From: an uncultured Bacilli bacterium
GTDB lineage: Bacteria; Bacillota_I; Bacilli_A; RFN20; CAG-826
Reading direction: 5' to 3'
DNA length: 47,616 bases
Assembly: GCA_944358895.1 (NCBI GenBank)
Contig: CALVSB010000012.1
Coordinates: 1 to 47,616 of the forward strand
The notes below the pieces were generated by a model. That model made no database searches and had not been told where the DNA came from. It worked only from the letters and a program-made list of their open reading frames with translations. Position numbers and translations under genes: made by a program. This document shows, piece by piece, positions 1 through 8,531 of this stretch (position 1 is the stretch's first letter; each line of letters opens with the position of its first letter).

Positions 1-101
1 GAACCCCTCGCTCGTGGTTCCCGTTTCCCAATAGATCCCGGTTTTCTTAATGTGTCCTTGACATGGGGTCCACATTAAATCGATGCATCCCGGCTTTCTA
101 T

Positions 102-1316
102 TTAGCGGACCGTCAGGACCTTCTTGACGAGCTCGATCATTGCCTCGAAGTCCCGGAGGGAGAGGTATTCCCGTTCCCCGTGGTGGTTGTAGCTCCCGGT
201 CCCGAGGTTCGGGGTCGGGCAGCCGAGGAAGGAAAAGGTCGCTCCGTCGGTTCCCCCGCGGATCGGATCGACCCGCATGGGGATGTTAGCGGCCGCGAAG
301 GCTTTCTTCGCATGCTCGATGGCTCGCGGATCCTTGCCGAGGATTTCCTTCATGTTCCGATAGTCCTCTTTGATATGGACGTCGATCTTGGCCTTGGGGT
401 AGATGGCATTCAGTTCCCTGGCGTGGTCGAGGAGTTCCTGCTTCATCGCCTCGAACTTGGCCTGGTCGTGTTCGCGGATGAGGTAGCGGGCCTCGCAGGA
501 GGCGGAGTCCCCTTTGACGGCGATGAGATGGAAGAAGCCTTCGTAGCCTTCCGTCATCTCGGGCCGGCGGGCAACGCCAAGCGAGAGGTCGAGTTTCTCG
601 AGGAGGGTGAGGGCATTGATGAGCTTGCCCTTGGCTTCGCCGGGATGGATGGCGAGCCCTTCGATCCGGACTTCGGCGTGGGCAGCGTTGAAGTTCTCGT
701 ACTCGATGAGGTCGGGATCGGCCCCGTCGATCGTGTAGGCGTATTCGGCCCCGAAGCGTTCGTTATTGAAGTGCTCGGGCCCGCGGCCGATTTCCTCGTC
801 GGGGGTGAAGAGGATGCTCACCGGGTGGTGGGGGACGCCTTCCTCGATCAGTTCCTCGAGGGCGTTCATGATGATGGCAAGGCCGGCCTTGTCGTCGCCG
901 CCGAGGAGGGTAGTGCCATCGGTCGTGACGATGGTATCGCCCACGTAGTTCTTGAGGCGCGGGAAGTCGGCGACCGAGGTGACGAGGCCATTAGGAAGGA
1001 CGATGTCTTTCCCGTCGTAGTTCTCGTGGATGAGCGGGTTCACGTTCTTGCCCGAGGCTTCCGAGGCGGTGTCGACGTGGGAGTTGAGGCCGATCCGTTC
1101 CCAGCCTTCTTCCCCGTCGAGGTGGGCGTAGAGGCGGCCGTACTCGTCGATGGCGGCGTCCTTGAGCCCGAGGGCCAATAGTTCCTCCTTGAGGAGGTTC
1201 AATAGATCGTATTCCTTCTCGGCCGAGGGAGACGTATTGCTCTCCTCGTTGCTCTGGGTGTCGATCTTCACGTAGCGGAGGAATTTTTCCAGCCGCTTCT
1301 TGGCTTTTTCGTCCAT
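102..1316 (-). CDS. pepT: Peptidase T (tripeptide aminopeptidase, M20B)
   Basis: Removes the N-terminal residue from tripeptides in the cytoplasm; a di-zinc M20 peptidase. The 404 residues match the usual family length. Visible metal and catalytic motifs are NSHVDTA (H80, D82), LLGGDDKAG (bridging Asp about 141), TPDEEIG (E174/E175) and IDGADP, with the dimerisation-domain motif HPGEAKGK. The minus-strand leader is odd: the best ribosome binding site, AAAGGA (1345-1340), is separated from the ATG by a perfect hairpin (1339-1325). The gene is divergent from the KAP NTPase. Identification is secure. Confidence 0.96.
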   Translation of the reverse strand: MDEKAKKRLEKFLRYVKIDTQSNEESNTSPSAEKEYDLLNLLKEELLALGLKDAAIDEYGRLYAHLDGEEGWERIGLNSHVDTASEASGKNVNPLIHENYDGKDIVLPNGLVTSVADFPRLKNYVGDTIVTTDGTTLLGGDDKAGLAIIMNALEELIEEGVPHHPVSILFTPDEEIGRGPEHFNNERFGAEYAYTIDGADPDLIEYENFNAAHAEVRIEGLAIHPGEAKGKLINALTLLEKLDLSLGVARRPEMTEGYEGFFHLIAVKGDSASCEARYLIREHDQAKFEAMKQELLDHARELNAIYPKAKIDVHIKEDYRNMKEILGKDPRAIEHAKKAFAAANIPMRVDPIRGGTDGATFSFLGCPTPNLGTGSYNHHGEREYLSLRDFEAMIELVKKVLTVR

Positions 1317-1324
1317 GTATGTCT

Positions 1325-1339
1325 CAGGGCTAGGCCCTG
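1325..1339 (-). promoter_or_regulatory. Hairpin between ribosome binding site and start of pepT
   Basis: Perfect 6-bp inverted repeat CAGGGC-tag-GCCCTG. On the minus strand it lies between AAAGGA and the pepT ATG. Unfolded, the spacing is 23 nt, too long for initiation; folded, the hairpin would bring the two to about 8 nt. This is a sequence observation; a role in translation is inference. Confidence 0.4.
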
Positions 1340-1450
1340 TCCTTTCTCCGAGGTGATTCTAGACCAGCGGGGCTTTTTCTTCCATCGGGGCACGTTCTGA
1401 TTTGCAGGGAGGAAGGCGGTGGTATGATGGGTGGATAAGAGAGGACACGC

Positions 1451-3589
1451 ATGGAAGAAAAAGATATCAGCAAGGAGATGATGGCAGGGGACGAGCCGAT
1501 TAGGAATGAAGATGAAGATCTCCTTGGCTGGGGCGAATACGCGAGACTCATTGCGAATGCGGTTGGGAATCCGACGAGCGAGGCTTCGATGGTCTATGCG
1601 ATTAACGGGGCCTGGGGGAGCGGAAAATCATCGCTTCTCAATCTCGTTGAGCAAGAGATTGTGAAAGCGCAGGCGGACAATGCCAACGAGAATGGCCGTA
1701 AAACTGTGATCGTCCACTTTGAGCCCTGGAACTGCGTTGACCAAAACGGAATCATCCGGTCTTTCTTCGACGCGTTCGAAAGCGTTCTATCGCTGTGGCA
1801 CGACAAAAACAAGCTGGCTCAAGTTGTCTTTGGGGCGGGAAAAGTTGCCAATGCGGCTGGCAAGATCATGCAGTTGATTCCTGCCGTGAGTTCGCTTGCC
1901 CCGATTTTTCTTAAGGCTGGCAACCTTCTTTCCAATTACCGGAAATCTCTTCTTGAGGGGATGAACAACCTCGAGAGTCGAAAGAAGGAACTGGAACGCT
2001 ATCTGGCTGAGCAGGAGAAGATTCGCTTCTTATTTATCATCGACGATCTCGACCGACTTAACGTTTCGGAAATGCGCCTCCTCATGCAACTCATGAAATC
2101 TGTTTGCAATTTCCGTAATGTTTCGTACTTGCTGGCATTCGACCGGAGAATCGTAGCAAGGGCCCTCGATGGCGAGCAGACGAGTGGCGAAGGCTCCGGT
2201 GAGTCCTATTTGTCTAAGATTGTTCAGACAACCATCGACGTGCCAGGACTTTCTAGCGACAAGGCTCAGGAAGTTTGCGAGAAATGTCTGAAACGGCTTT
2301 TTGCCGAGCATGGCGAAAAAGCCATAAAGATTGCTTATCCGATCCCCTATTTGGTTTCGTTTTTCAAAAGCCTTCGCTCCATTAAACGATATCTAAGAGA
2401 AATGGCTTTTGCTCTCGATGAGTTTAGAGGGGACATTGATCCGCTGGATCTAGCGACTTTGATTGCCGTTAAATGCCTTGATAGGAAGGCACATGAACTC
2501 TACATAAAATACAAGCCTTACCTGCTTGGACTTCAAAGTTCCGATGACGATAAGAAAAATTTCGAATCCCAGTACGCTCAGACGTTTATTGGAAAACACG
2601 ATGACATTGTTTTTGGTCGGGTCTATGCATATTTGTTCCCGCACGCTTTTGAAAGCTTGCCAGATCGCGATAAACTGATTTCTAATCGTCATATATACAA
2701 CCCTGAAGTGTTTGAAACATATTTAAAGACCGTGCCAACAATCGGGAAAATTTCCTATTACGATGCAATGAGCATCCTCTCATTAAACAATGACGACTTT
2801 CTTAAAGCCTGTCTAAAGTACGAATCAACTAATTTGGAAAGCCTCATAAAGGCAAAAATTAACATTTTGACTCGAAGTGAAGATGGCTATGTAGGGGTAG
2901 CAGAACTTTTAACTGATCTTTCGAACAGAGGAGCAAAACAGTCGCCGGTTTGTGATTGGTTTATCACCTTTCTCTGTTTGAAACCAAAACTGGAGAAGGT
3001 CTTGCCTGCTTTCATCAACGAACTTGAAAAAACGACCAATTTCCCCACGGCTTATTCAATTTACTGGTATCTGAACCTGTTCTTTAAAGAAAACGGGCTC
3101 AAAAACAAACCGGATGTGAATTGTGCTTTGAAAAAGCATAAAGATTTCATCGTAACGAACCTTATAAGAACCCCATACTCGATATTTGATGTGATCGACG
3201 ATTCCTTTAAGTCGCTAGTTGAAGAAACAGATGAAGTTTCGGCTTTTATCGATGCCAGCAATGATCCGCAATTCCTAAAGAAATTGTTTATCACATCCGA
3301 ATCTGTAAATGGCGACTGTGATCAAAAGCATTACGGAATAACGTCCCTAATCTCTAAGAAATTGAAACTGTTTGCACCTTATTTGGATAACTGGATCGCG
3401 GAATCGCAAAGCCAATCAGAATTGGCGGCCTTCGTAGTGTGCAAAATGCTTATTTCCGGTCTGAAACCAGATTACGACTATGGAGAAGACGGCTGTTCGT
3501 TTTCTATGAAACGCATTTCCGAGTACACAAAAATGCATTACCCAGATAAGACAGCCATTCTCAGGGGAGAGACGGTTAGCAAACCATAG
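1451..3589 (+). CDS. KAP-family P-loop NTPase
   Basis: A 712-residue protein of the KAP P-loop group. Walker A is GAWGSGKSS (53-61) and Walker B is FLFIIDDLDR (193-202), followed by the typical arginine-rich LLAFDRRIVARAL segment. As in many KAP proteins, a hydrophobic stretch (about 125-165) is inserted between the Walker motifs and could associate with the membrane. The C-terminal 450 residues are Leu/Lys-rich, probably helical, with no domain I recognise. AGAGGA precedes the ATG and TATGAT lies near 1423. Codons are A+T-richer than the neighbours and it stands alone, which fits an acquired gene. KAP NTPases occur in phage-defence and membrane-linked systems; the role here is unknown. Confidence 0.85.
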   Translation: MEEKDISKEMMAGDEPIRNEDEDLLGWGEYARLIANAVGNPTSEASMVYAINGAWGSGKSSLLNLVEQEIVKAQADNANENGRKTVIVHFEPWNCVDQNGIIRSFFDAFESVLSLWHDKNKLAQVVFGAGKVANAAGKIMQLIPAVSSLAPIFLKAGNLLSNYRKSLLEGMNNLESRKKELERYLAEQEKIRFLFIIDDLDRLNVSEMRLLMQLMKSVCNFRNVSYLLAFDRRIVARALDGEQTSGEGSGESYLSKIVQTTIDVPGLSSDKAQEVCEKCLKRLFAEHGEKAIKIAYPIPYLVSFFKSLRSIKRYLREMAFALDEFRGDIDPLDLATLIAVKCLDRKAHELYIKYKPYLLGLQSSDDDKKNFESQYAQTFIGKHDDIVFGRVYAYLFPHAFESLPDRDKLISNRHIYNPEVFETYLKTVPTIGKISYYDAMSILSLNNDDFLKACLKYESTNLESLIKAKINILTRSEDGYVGVAELLTDLSNRGAKQSPVCDWFITFLCLKPKLEKVLPAFINELEKTTNFPTAYSIYWYLNLFFKENGLKNKPDVNCALKKHKDFIVTNLIRTPYSIFDVIDDSFKSLVEETDEVSAFIDASNDPQFLKKLFITSESVNGDCDQKHYGITSLISKKLKLFAPYLDNWIAESQSQSELAAFVVCKMLISGLKPDYDYGEDGCSFSMKRISEYTKMHYPDKTAILRGETVSKP

Positions 3590-3884
3590 CCGCTCGGATA
3601 ACCTTGAAGAGAAAGCCCTTTCTTAATATTTTTGGCTTATGTCATTTTTATTCGATGGGTGGTGAAACAACGTTTGTTAAGTAAGCCAGGACTACCTATC
3701 CAGCGCCCTTGAATGTTTGCCTAAGCCTATTTATCGTAATGTCCCGGAATGGAGAACAGCTTTGTTGCTTGTAATAGAGCCTCCGGCCTGAACACCATTG
3801 TAGGATGTGTGTACCAAGCTGAAGGCATTTTTTACGTTCCTGTTTTTCATATCAAAAAGTAGCGGAAACGCTTAGGGGGGGATT
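3590..3884. other. Intergenic region before surface-protein gene
   Basis: A+T-rich gap of 295 bp with no convincing gene. It begins with a weak imperfect hairpin (about 3608-3627, AAGAGAAAG / CTTTCTT) followed by a T-rich stretch that may end the KAP transcript, and ends with the G-run ribosome binding site of the next gene. Confidence 0.4.
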
Positions 3885-5843
3885 ATGAGTCTTAAAGCAC
3901 GAAACTTTGTTCTAGGGTTTCTTGGAGCCGCCACCGCAATGTCGGCAGTTGTTGCTTTTAGCGCGACTGTTGATCTGAACGTAGAAGAGGCGTATGCCGT
4001 TCAAGACGATTACGTCAGAATTACGGATATAAGTAATTTTAGCGGAGGATTAGTCTATCTCGGCGTTAACACTAACAGCGGTCTTGAGTGCGCGACATCT
4101 ACGTTTGGGAGCAAAGCGGTTGATGTTAGCTTAAATGAGGATGAGTGGATGCCGATTGAACTCAGCAAAAACACTGATGGGTCCACGTTCACACTAAAGA
4201 TTACTGACGGCGACAAAAAAGACAATTACTTCGGCATCGGCACTTCCACATCTATTAACGTTTCTTCCACAGCGGTTAATTTATCGATGGTTTATCTAGA
4301 CAAAAGAGACGATTTTGTCATTTCAAAAGACAGTGCCAGCTACTGCATTGCTTATAACACTGGATCGAAGGATGTTAGGCAAGGCAGACTGACTACGATG
4401 AATTCTGAGAGCGACAGTACTTATAAGGTTGTTGGCCTGTACTATAAGCCTTCCTCCAAAAACCTTACCGGCCTCCGTGTTGAGTACGATGACACTTTCA
4501 AATCTTCTCAAAAGCAATTTCATAACTTTGATGCTACTGGGATCAAGGTTTTTGCTACTTATGAAGGCGACGATGATGCCGATGTTACCGGATTAGTTAA
4601 ATGGTCCGTTGAAAGGCTTGATGAACCTGGAGAGATAACTGTCGTTGGTTCATATTCTGAAAACGGAAAAACGTTTGAATGTGAAGTCAGGATTACTGTT
4701 GAAGCGGCTGTTTTAGAAGGAATCAGGATTGACACGTCTGCCGTTCAAAAAAGTTTCTTTGTTGGAGATTCGTTCTCTTCCAGCGGCTTGAAAGTCTTCA
4801 GCGTTTACGATTCCGGTAATGAGTTTGAGGTCTCTGACTACGAATTGTCAATTTCAAACGGTCACGAATTTACTGCTGAAGAAGCTGGCGACAATGAAGT
4901 AAGGATTTCGTACAAGGGCTTTGAACAATCCTATGTGGTTGCTGTTGCTTTTGAGCCAATTACGAAAGAATACAAAATTGCAAAAGGCGGCGATATTGAT
5001 TTCGTTGAAGCAAACCCAACGGTAAGCAGTTTGAAAAGATCTTCCTACAGGCTCTTCTCTACAGGTAGTGATACTAACAGATGGTCTGCTTACTATGCTA
5101 AATCCAACGCTGATTATCGTGTTATTCCTGATACCAAAAAAATTGCTTTTGGCACTAATGACTACTATGGTGACTTTAGGATTCGTTCCGGTGTCTATGA
5201 ATCTGAGCGCGAGTATTTTGGGATCAAGAGTGTTTCGATAACTGTCAGGGCCTCTTCAACCAGGACACAGGCCAATTTGGAAATCAATGTCGCTGGGCAG
5301 AAGATTTATGATGATGCTTTGAAGGTTGTAAGCAACAGTTCTGATATCGTGGTCGAGTGTTCTTTGGAGCAAGCGTTGCCTGGACACCTTGAGTTTAATT
5401 TCACGAATGTTCAAAGAGGCATTCAACTTTATTCAATTTCTGTGACTAGTGTTCCTCTTGACCAGGAAACGACCGCGGCTTACTCGTTCGCTCACGATCT
5501 AGAGCAAATGGATGGCTGTGACGGATCCAATTACGACGATATTTATGAGCGGTATTTGAACCTCAGCGAAAGTGCACGAAAGATCGCTGATAACATTTAT
5601 CTCGATGATATCAATGAAGACGCTACGGATGAGGTTGTCTTTGATCGGTATACTGTACTTGATAAATTGAGCAGTTTACAGAACCAAAAAGCTAAGAACG
5701 ATGCTGGCAATCCGGCAGGACTTCCGGAGATATTCGGCGGATCTGAGTCGTCGGCAACCTATGTTACGGCCGGACTTCTATTCGCCTTGTCTGCCGCTTC
5801 GGTCTGCGCGTTTGCGCTAAAGTCCCGCAAGAAGCAAGGCTAA
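3885..5843 (+). CDS. Surface protein with bacterial Ig-like repeats and C-terminal membrane anchor
   Basis: A 652-residue exported protein. It has an N-terminal hydrophobic signal (about 7-28), a beta-rich N-terminal domain (about 41-190), two bacterial Ig-like domains in tandem (about 194-273 and 277-357, each opening with LxGIR/LTGLRV and containing GLKVF or GIKVF), a further beta-rich domain (about 365-530), and a helical module (about 535-620). It ends with a transmembrane segment (about 626-645) and the basic tail KSRKKQG. LPEIF precedes the anchor but is not a proper LPXTG site, so a plain membrane anchor is more likely. The ribosome binding site is a run of seven G (3875-3881). The next gene has the same architecture. 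Ligand unknown. Confidence 0.75.
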   Translation: MSLKARNFVLGFLGAATAMSAVVAFSATVDLNVEEAYAVQDDYVRITDISNFSGGLVYLGVNTNSGLECATSTFGSKAVDVSLNEDEWMPIELSKNTDGSTFTLKITDGDKKDNYFGIGTSTSINVSSTAVNLSMVYLDKRDDFVISKDSASYCIAYNTGSKDVRQGRLTTMNSESDSTYKVVGLYYKPSSKNLTGLRVEYDDTFKSSQKQFHNFDATGIKVFATYEGDDDADVTGLVKWSVERLDEPGEITVVGSYSENGKTFECEVRITVEAAVLEGIRIDTSAVQKSFFVGDSFSSSGLKVFSVYDSGNEFEVSDYELSISNGHEFTAEEAGDNEVRISYKGFEQSYVVAVAFEPITKEYKIAKGGDIDFVEANPTVSSLKRSSYRLFSTGSDTNRWSAYYAKSNADYRVIPDTKKIAFGTNDYYGDFRIRSGVYESEREYFGIKSVSITVRASSTRTQANLEINVAGQKIYDDALKVVSNSSDIVVECSLEQALPGHLEFNFTNVQRGIQLYSISVTSVPLDQETTAAYSFAHDLEQMDGCDGSNYDDIYERYLNLSESARKIADNIYLDDINEDATDEVVFDRYTVLDKLSSLQNQKAKNDAGNPAGLPEIFGGSESSATYVTAGLLFALSAASVCAFALKSRKKQG

Positions 5844-5862
5844 ACAATAAACGTGTTTGTGG

Positions 5863-5902
5863 GGCCGCTTCAAAACCTCTGGTTTGGAACGGCCTTTTTT
5901 TT
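5863..5902 (+). terminator. Intrinsic terminator of the first surface-protein gene
   Basis: Long stem formed by GGCCGCTTCAAAACC and GGTTTGGAACGGCC around a TCT loop, followed by eight T. It lies about 20 nt after the stop codon. Confidence 0.9.
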
Positions 5903-6346
5903 CATACCCGATTCGCTAGGTTTTGAAACATACTAAGTATGTTTCATTTCTGCAATCAGTTTTATGTCCGTTCTGGACTATGCTTGCCCCTTCCTGCACG
6001 CGTGTAAATGAGGGGATGCGCATGTCAGGGGGTGCTGGTCTTCCTTAATTTTTTCCCACGGTCTTGAAAAACCGCAGACATTTCCGGGAAAAAGCCAAAA
6101 AACAAGCGGCTTGCCCCAAAACCCGATGGATCAGATTTTGAAACAGCCCCTTTTTCATTTGTCACAAAGAAATATATCGTAAGCCTGGGGCCAGTTAAAA
6201 GTTTTAATTGCTTGAGGTGTGTGTTATCTTATTTTATGTGATGTAGTTCGTTCGTTATAACAAACAAATCACTCTGACGTTCCTTCATCTTAATGCGACT
6301 GAACCGCACAATCGGTTTGCAATTTCTTCGGGGGTGTAACTTTAGA
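5903..6346. other. Long intergenic region with operator-like palindrome
   Basis: About 440 bp without a convincing gene. It contains a perfect inverted repeat at 5924-5946 and, close to the downstream gene, a weak promoter candidate (TTGAGG at 6212-6217, 17-nt spacer, TATGTG at 6235-6240). Confidence 0.4.
5924..5946. repeat. Perfect 10-bp inverted repeat
   Basis: TGAAACATAC-taa-GTATGTTTCA, 23 bp in all, between the two surface-protein genes. The loop is three bases and no T-run follows, so it looks like a protein-binding site more than a terminator. Confidence 0.6.
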
Positions 6347-8014
6347 ATGAAGAAAATCGTCTTGGCCGCAGCAATTGCTTTGCTTGGTGGCGTAGCCTTT
6401 CTAAACGGGACAAATTTGGAAAGTGGTGCTGCTTTAGTCTTGGCTGCCGAGGAACAACCAGTTATCACATGGGATTTTACAAAGGAACTCGCCAAGAAAA
6501 ACAGCAGTTATACCACTTCTTTTACTACAGACGGCTATACGCTTTATGGCGTGAACAATAATTCTTCCAAGGGGTGTGTTTGGGTAGGCGGAGGGAAATC
6601 GAAATCCGAAGATACTTCAACCATAACTTGGAATTCTCCAATTGATTCTGCTATTTCACGTGTAGCGTTCTCTTTCGGAACTCTTTCAACCAAAGGTGGT
6701 TTTTCAATCAACACCATATCAATCTCAGCAAAGTTTGGAGAAACCACGTATATTACTGAATACGAAATGGCCGGTTCTGCGACCTATTTTGAAATTTCTT
6801 TGGAAAATGCTCCTTGGGAAGCCGGGGGCCTATATACGGTAAGTTTTGATTGGACAAATGACAGCGGCAGCAATGCGCGTGCCGAATTGAAAACTATTGA
6901 TTTTTATGGTAGTGCAGCTCCTGATGTTGAGACCGTAACCGTAGAGGATATCTCACTCCTAGTTGGATTTCAGAAAAAACTAGAAGCGGTTATTTCCCCA
7001 ACTACTGCATCCAAGGATCTAGAGTGGTCTATCGATGATCCTACAATTGCTTTAGTTGATTCTGAAAACGGGACCATTACCGGCTTGAAAGAAGGTGTCG
7101 CCGTGGTTAGAGCCACGGCTTCGAATGGAGTTTACGGGGAAGCGTTTGTCACTGTTTCTGAGATACCAACTTATGATGTCTTACCGCTTGAAATCTTTCC
7201 TGATTCGTTCGATCCATACGATTCGCAAATTGGAAATGTTAGGAATGAACTAACTTTGGACAATGGTCTAGAGATTGCTCACATTGCTAATTATTCGAGT
7301 TATAAAATCGGTAATGAGCAATATGATGAAATCCAACTCTACAAGGGTATTGGTTATATTGAAAACATTGTTGCTCTTCCCAATATCGTCGCCATTGAAC
7401 TTGAAGCTGTTCCCAACGAATCATCAACATTCAATGAACCTATCGTGACTGTCGGAACCTCGCTTGAAGAAAATGGCGATGTGGCTATTGCTGGCGCCAA
7501 CAAAGGCTACACGTATCGTTACGATATGCCAGAAGGATATTCGTACTTCAAAATTGCTGCTCATAGTTCTACCTCAACCTTCTTTGTCTCAATGACAGTC
7601 TACGTTGAGAGCATGATTGATACCTATTCTGAGTTTTTCCTCCTAGAGGATATGTGCGATGAAAATGGTATCGTTCCGCCCAATACGGAATCGTGGTCCA
7701 GTCTCCAGTCTGCTTTCGAAAAGCTAGGTGAACTTGACAAAATTGCTTTCAGAAATGCCGTAGCTAATCAAAGCGAAGACGCATCCAATATTTCCCAGTG
7801 CGTTGCCAGATACGATTACATTGTTGGGAAATATACTTCTGAACTATATGCCGACTTCATGAATCGTGATCCTCGGGCCCCCGCTAGTGCCTACTATGGA
7901 AATGACCGTAATTCTGCTATAGATTCGACGGCCATTGTATTTGCTTCCCTCGGTGTCCTTGCTATCGGTTCCGGCCTCGGATACTTCTTCTACAGGAAGC
8001 GCAAGCAAGCCTGA
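6347..8014 (+). CDS. Surface protein with BIG_2 domain and C-terminal membrane anchor
   Basis: A 555-residue exported protein. I chose the ATG at 6347 because the signal peptide begins there (MKKIVLAAAIALLGG) and GGGGGTG lies 10 nt upstream; an upstream in-frame ATG would add 18 residues in front of the signal. A jelly-roll-like N-terminal domain (about 38-188) is followed by a BIG_2-type Ig fold (about 194-272, with LEWSIDDPTIA and the ITGLKEG signature), a second beta-rich domain, and a helical module (about 430-520) that resembles the one in the preceding surface protein. It ends in a transmembrane segment and the tail YRKRKQA. Cell-surface attachment is likely; the ligand is unknown. Confidence 0.75.
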   Translation: MKKIVLAAAIALLGGVAFLNGTNLESGAALVLAAEEQPVITWDFTKELAKKNSSYTTSFTTDGYTLYGVNNNSSKGCVWVGGGKSKSEDTSTITWNSPIDSAISRVAFSFGTLSTKGGFSINTISISAKFGETTYITEYEMAGSATYFEISLENAPWEAGGLYTVSFDWTNDSGSNARAELKTIDFYGSAAPDVETVTVEDISLLVGFQKKLEAVISPTTASKDLEWSIDDPTIALVDSENGTITGLKEGVAVVRATASNGVYGEAFVTVSEIPTYDVLPLEIFPDSFDPYDSQIGNVRNELTLDNGLEIAHIANYSSYKIGNEQYDEIQLYKGIGYIENIVALPNIVAIELEAVPNESSTFNEPIVTVGTSLEENGDVAIAGANKGYTYRYDMPEGYSYFKIAAHSSTSTFFVSMTVYVESMIDTYSEFFLLEDMCDENGIVPPNTESWSSLQSAFEKLGELDKIAFRNAVANQSEDASNISQCVARYDYIVGKYTSELYADFMNRDPRAPASAYYGNDRNSAIDSTAIVFASLGVLAIGSGLGYFFYRKRKQA

Positions 8015-8032
8015 CGACATAGATCATGATTT

Positions 8033-8063
8033 GCCCTCCCACGTTGGAGGGCTTTTCTTTTTC
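8033..8063 (+). terminator. Intrinsic terminator of the second surface-protein gene
   Basis: Seven-bp stem GCCCTCC / GGAGGGC with loop CACGTT, followed by TTTTCTTTTTC. Confidence 0.9.
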
Positions 8064-8081
8064 TCTATATAGAAAATAAAA

Positions 8082-8122
8082 TTACACAAAAAGTAACTTT
8101 CCAAAAATTACATAAGATGTAA
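8082..8122. promoter_or_regulatory. Twin TTAC-N7-GTAA palindromes, likely toxin-antitoxin operator
   Basis: Two 15-bp sites, TTACACAAAAAGTAA (8082-8096) and TTACATAAGATGTAA (8108-8122), start 26 bp apart. The second extends to a perfect 7-bp arm, ATTACAT / ATGTAAT. It lies between the -35 and -10 of the candidate promoter. HigA-type antitoxins usually repress their own operon through such sites; assignment to the downstream XRE protein is inference. Confidence 0.6.
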
Positions 8123-8125
8123 TAT
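8098..8125 (+). promoter_or_regulatory. Candidate promoter of the higBA-like operon
   Basis: TTTCCA (8098-8103), 16-nt spacer, TAATAT (8120-8125). Each hexamer matches the sigma-A consensus at four of six positions. The second palindrome fills the spacer. Confidence 0.45.
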
Positions 8126-8154
8126 TTAACTATAGGAGGAAAACAAGGAGAAAC

Positions 8155-8175
8155 ATGATTTATAGGAGACATTAA
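8155..8175 (+). CDS. Possible six-codon leader peptide coupled to the toxin gene
   Basis: ATG ATT TAT AGG AGA CAT TAA encodes MIYRRH. AAGGAG (8145-8150) lies just upstream, and its TAA overlaps the toxin ATG as TAATG. The toxin's own AGGAGA site (8164-8169) lies inside the leader, so ribosomes on the leader would cover it. Such a short frame can arise by chance; it is listed because of its position and overlap. Confidence 0.3.
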   Translation: MIYRRH

Positions 8176-8531
8176 TGAGACTGCTCTATGATCCGAAACA
8201 TCTCGAAAAAGAATTAACCGATGAAACCAAACTTACTCGTAAGTATGGAAGCGAAATAGCTGGGAGAATATTAAGGCTAATCGGCCTCTTAATGGATTTG
8301 ACCTCTCTCTACGATGTCCGTTGTATGCCTCAGTACATGATTGAATTGTTGAAGGGGAATTTGGCTGGCTGCTATTCCCTGACTTTGGATAAAAAGAAAA
8401 GTAAATGGAGAATCATTCTCGTCCCGCTTAACGAAAACAATGCGCCGATTCGTCCCGAAGACAATGAAATCAGCTTTCTAAAGAGCGTAAAAGCCGTAGC
8501 GATAAGGAGACCAAGCGAACACTATGATTAA
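8175..8531 (+). CDS. higB: HigB/RelE-like toxin
   Basis: A 118-residue basic protein with the layout of HigB/RelE-type mRNA interferases that act at the ribosome. Features are an N-terminal pair of helices, RCMPQYMIELLKGNLAG resembling the HigB core, a beta strand CYSLTLDKKKSKWRIILVP, and a C-terminal SVKAVAIRRPSEHYD tail. AGGAGA precedes the ATG by five bases. The gene overlaps the downstream XRE/ImmA-type gene by 8 bp, in the toxin-first order known for higBA. Toxicity is inferred from family and context. Confidence 0.75.
   Translation: MRLLYDPKHLEKELTDETKLTRKYGSEIAGRILRLIGLLMDLTSLYDVRCMPQYMIELLKGNLAGCYSLTLDKKKSKWRIILVPLNENNAPIRPEDNEISFLKSVKAVAIRRPSEHYD

Noticed and set aside
63..1181. Long plus-strand frame opposite peptidase T
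   Set aside because: It is the antisense of pepT; composition is Gly/Val/Asp-rich as expected for a shadow of a G+C-rich gene.
5755..5843. LPXTG sortase signal in the first surface protein
   Set aside because: LPEIFGG lacks the Thr-Gly pair and is separated from the helix; a simple membrane anchor explains it.
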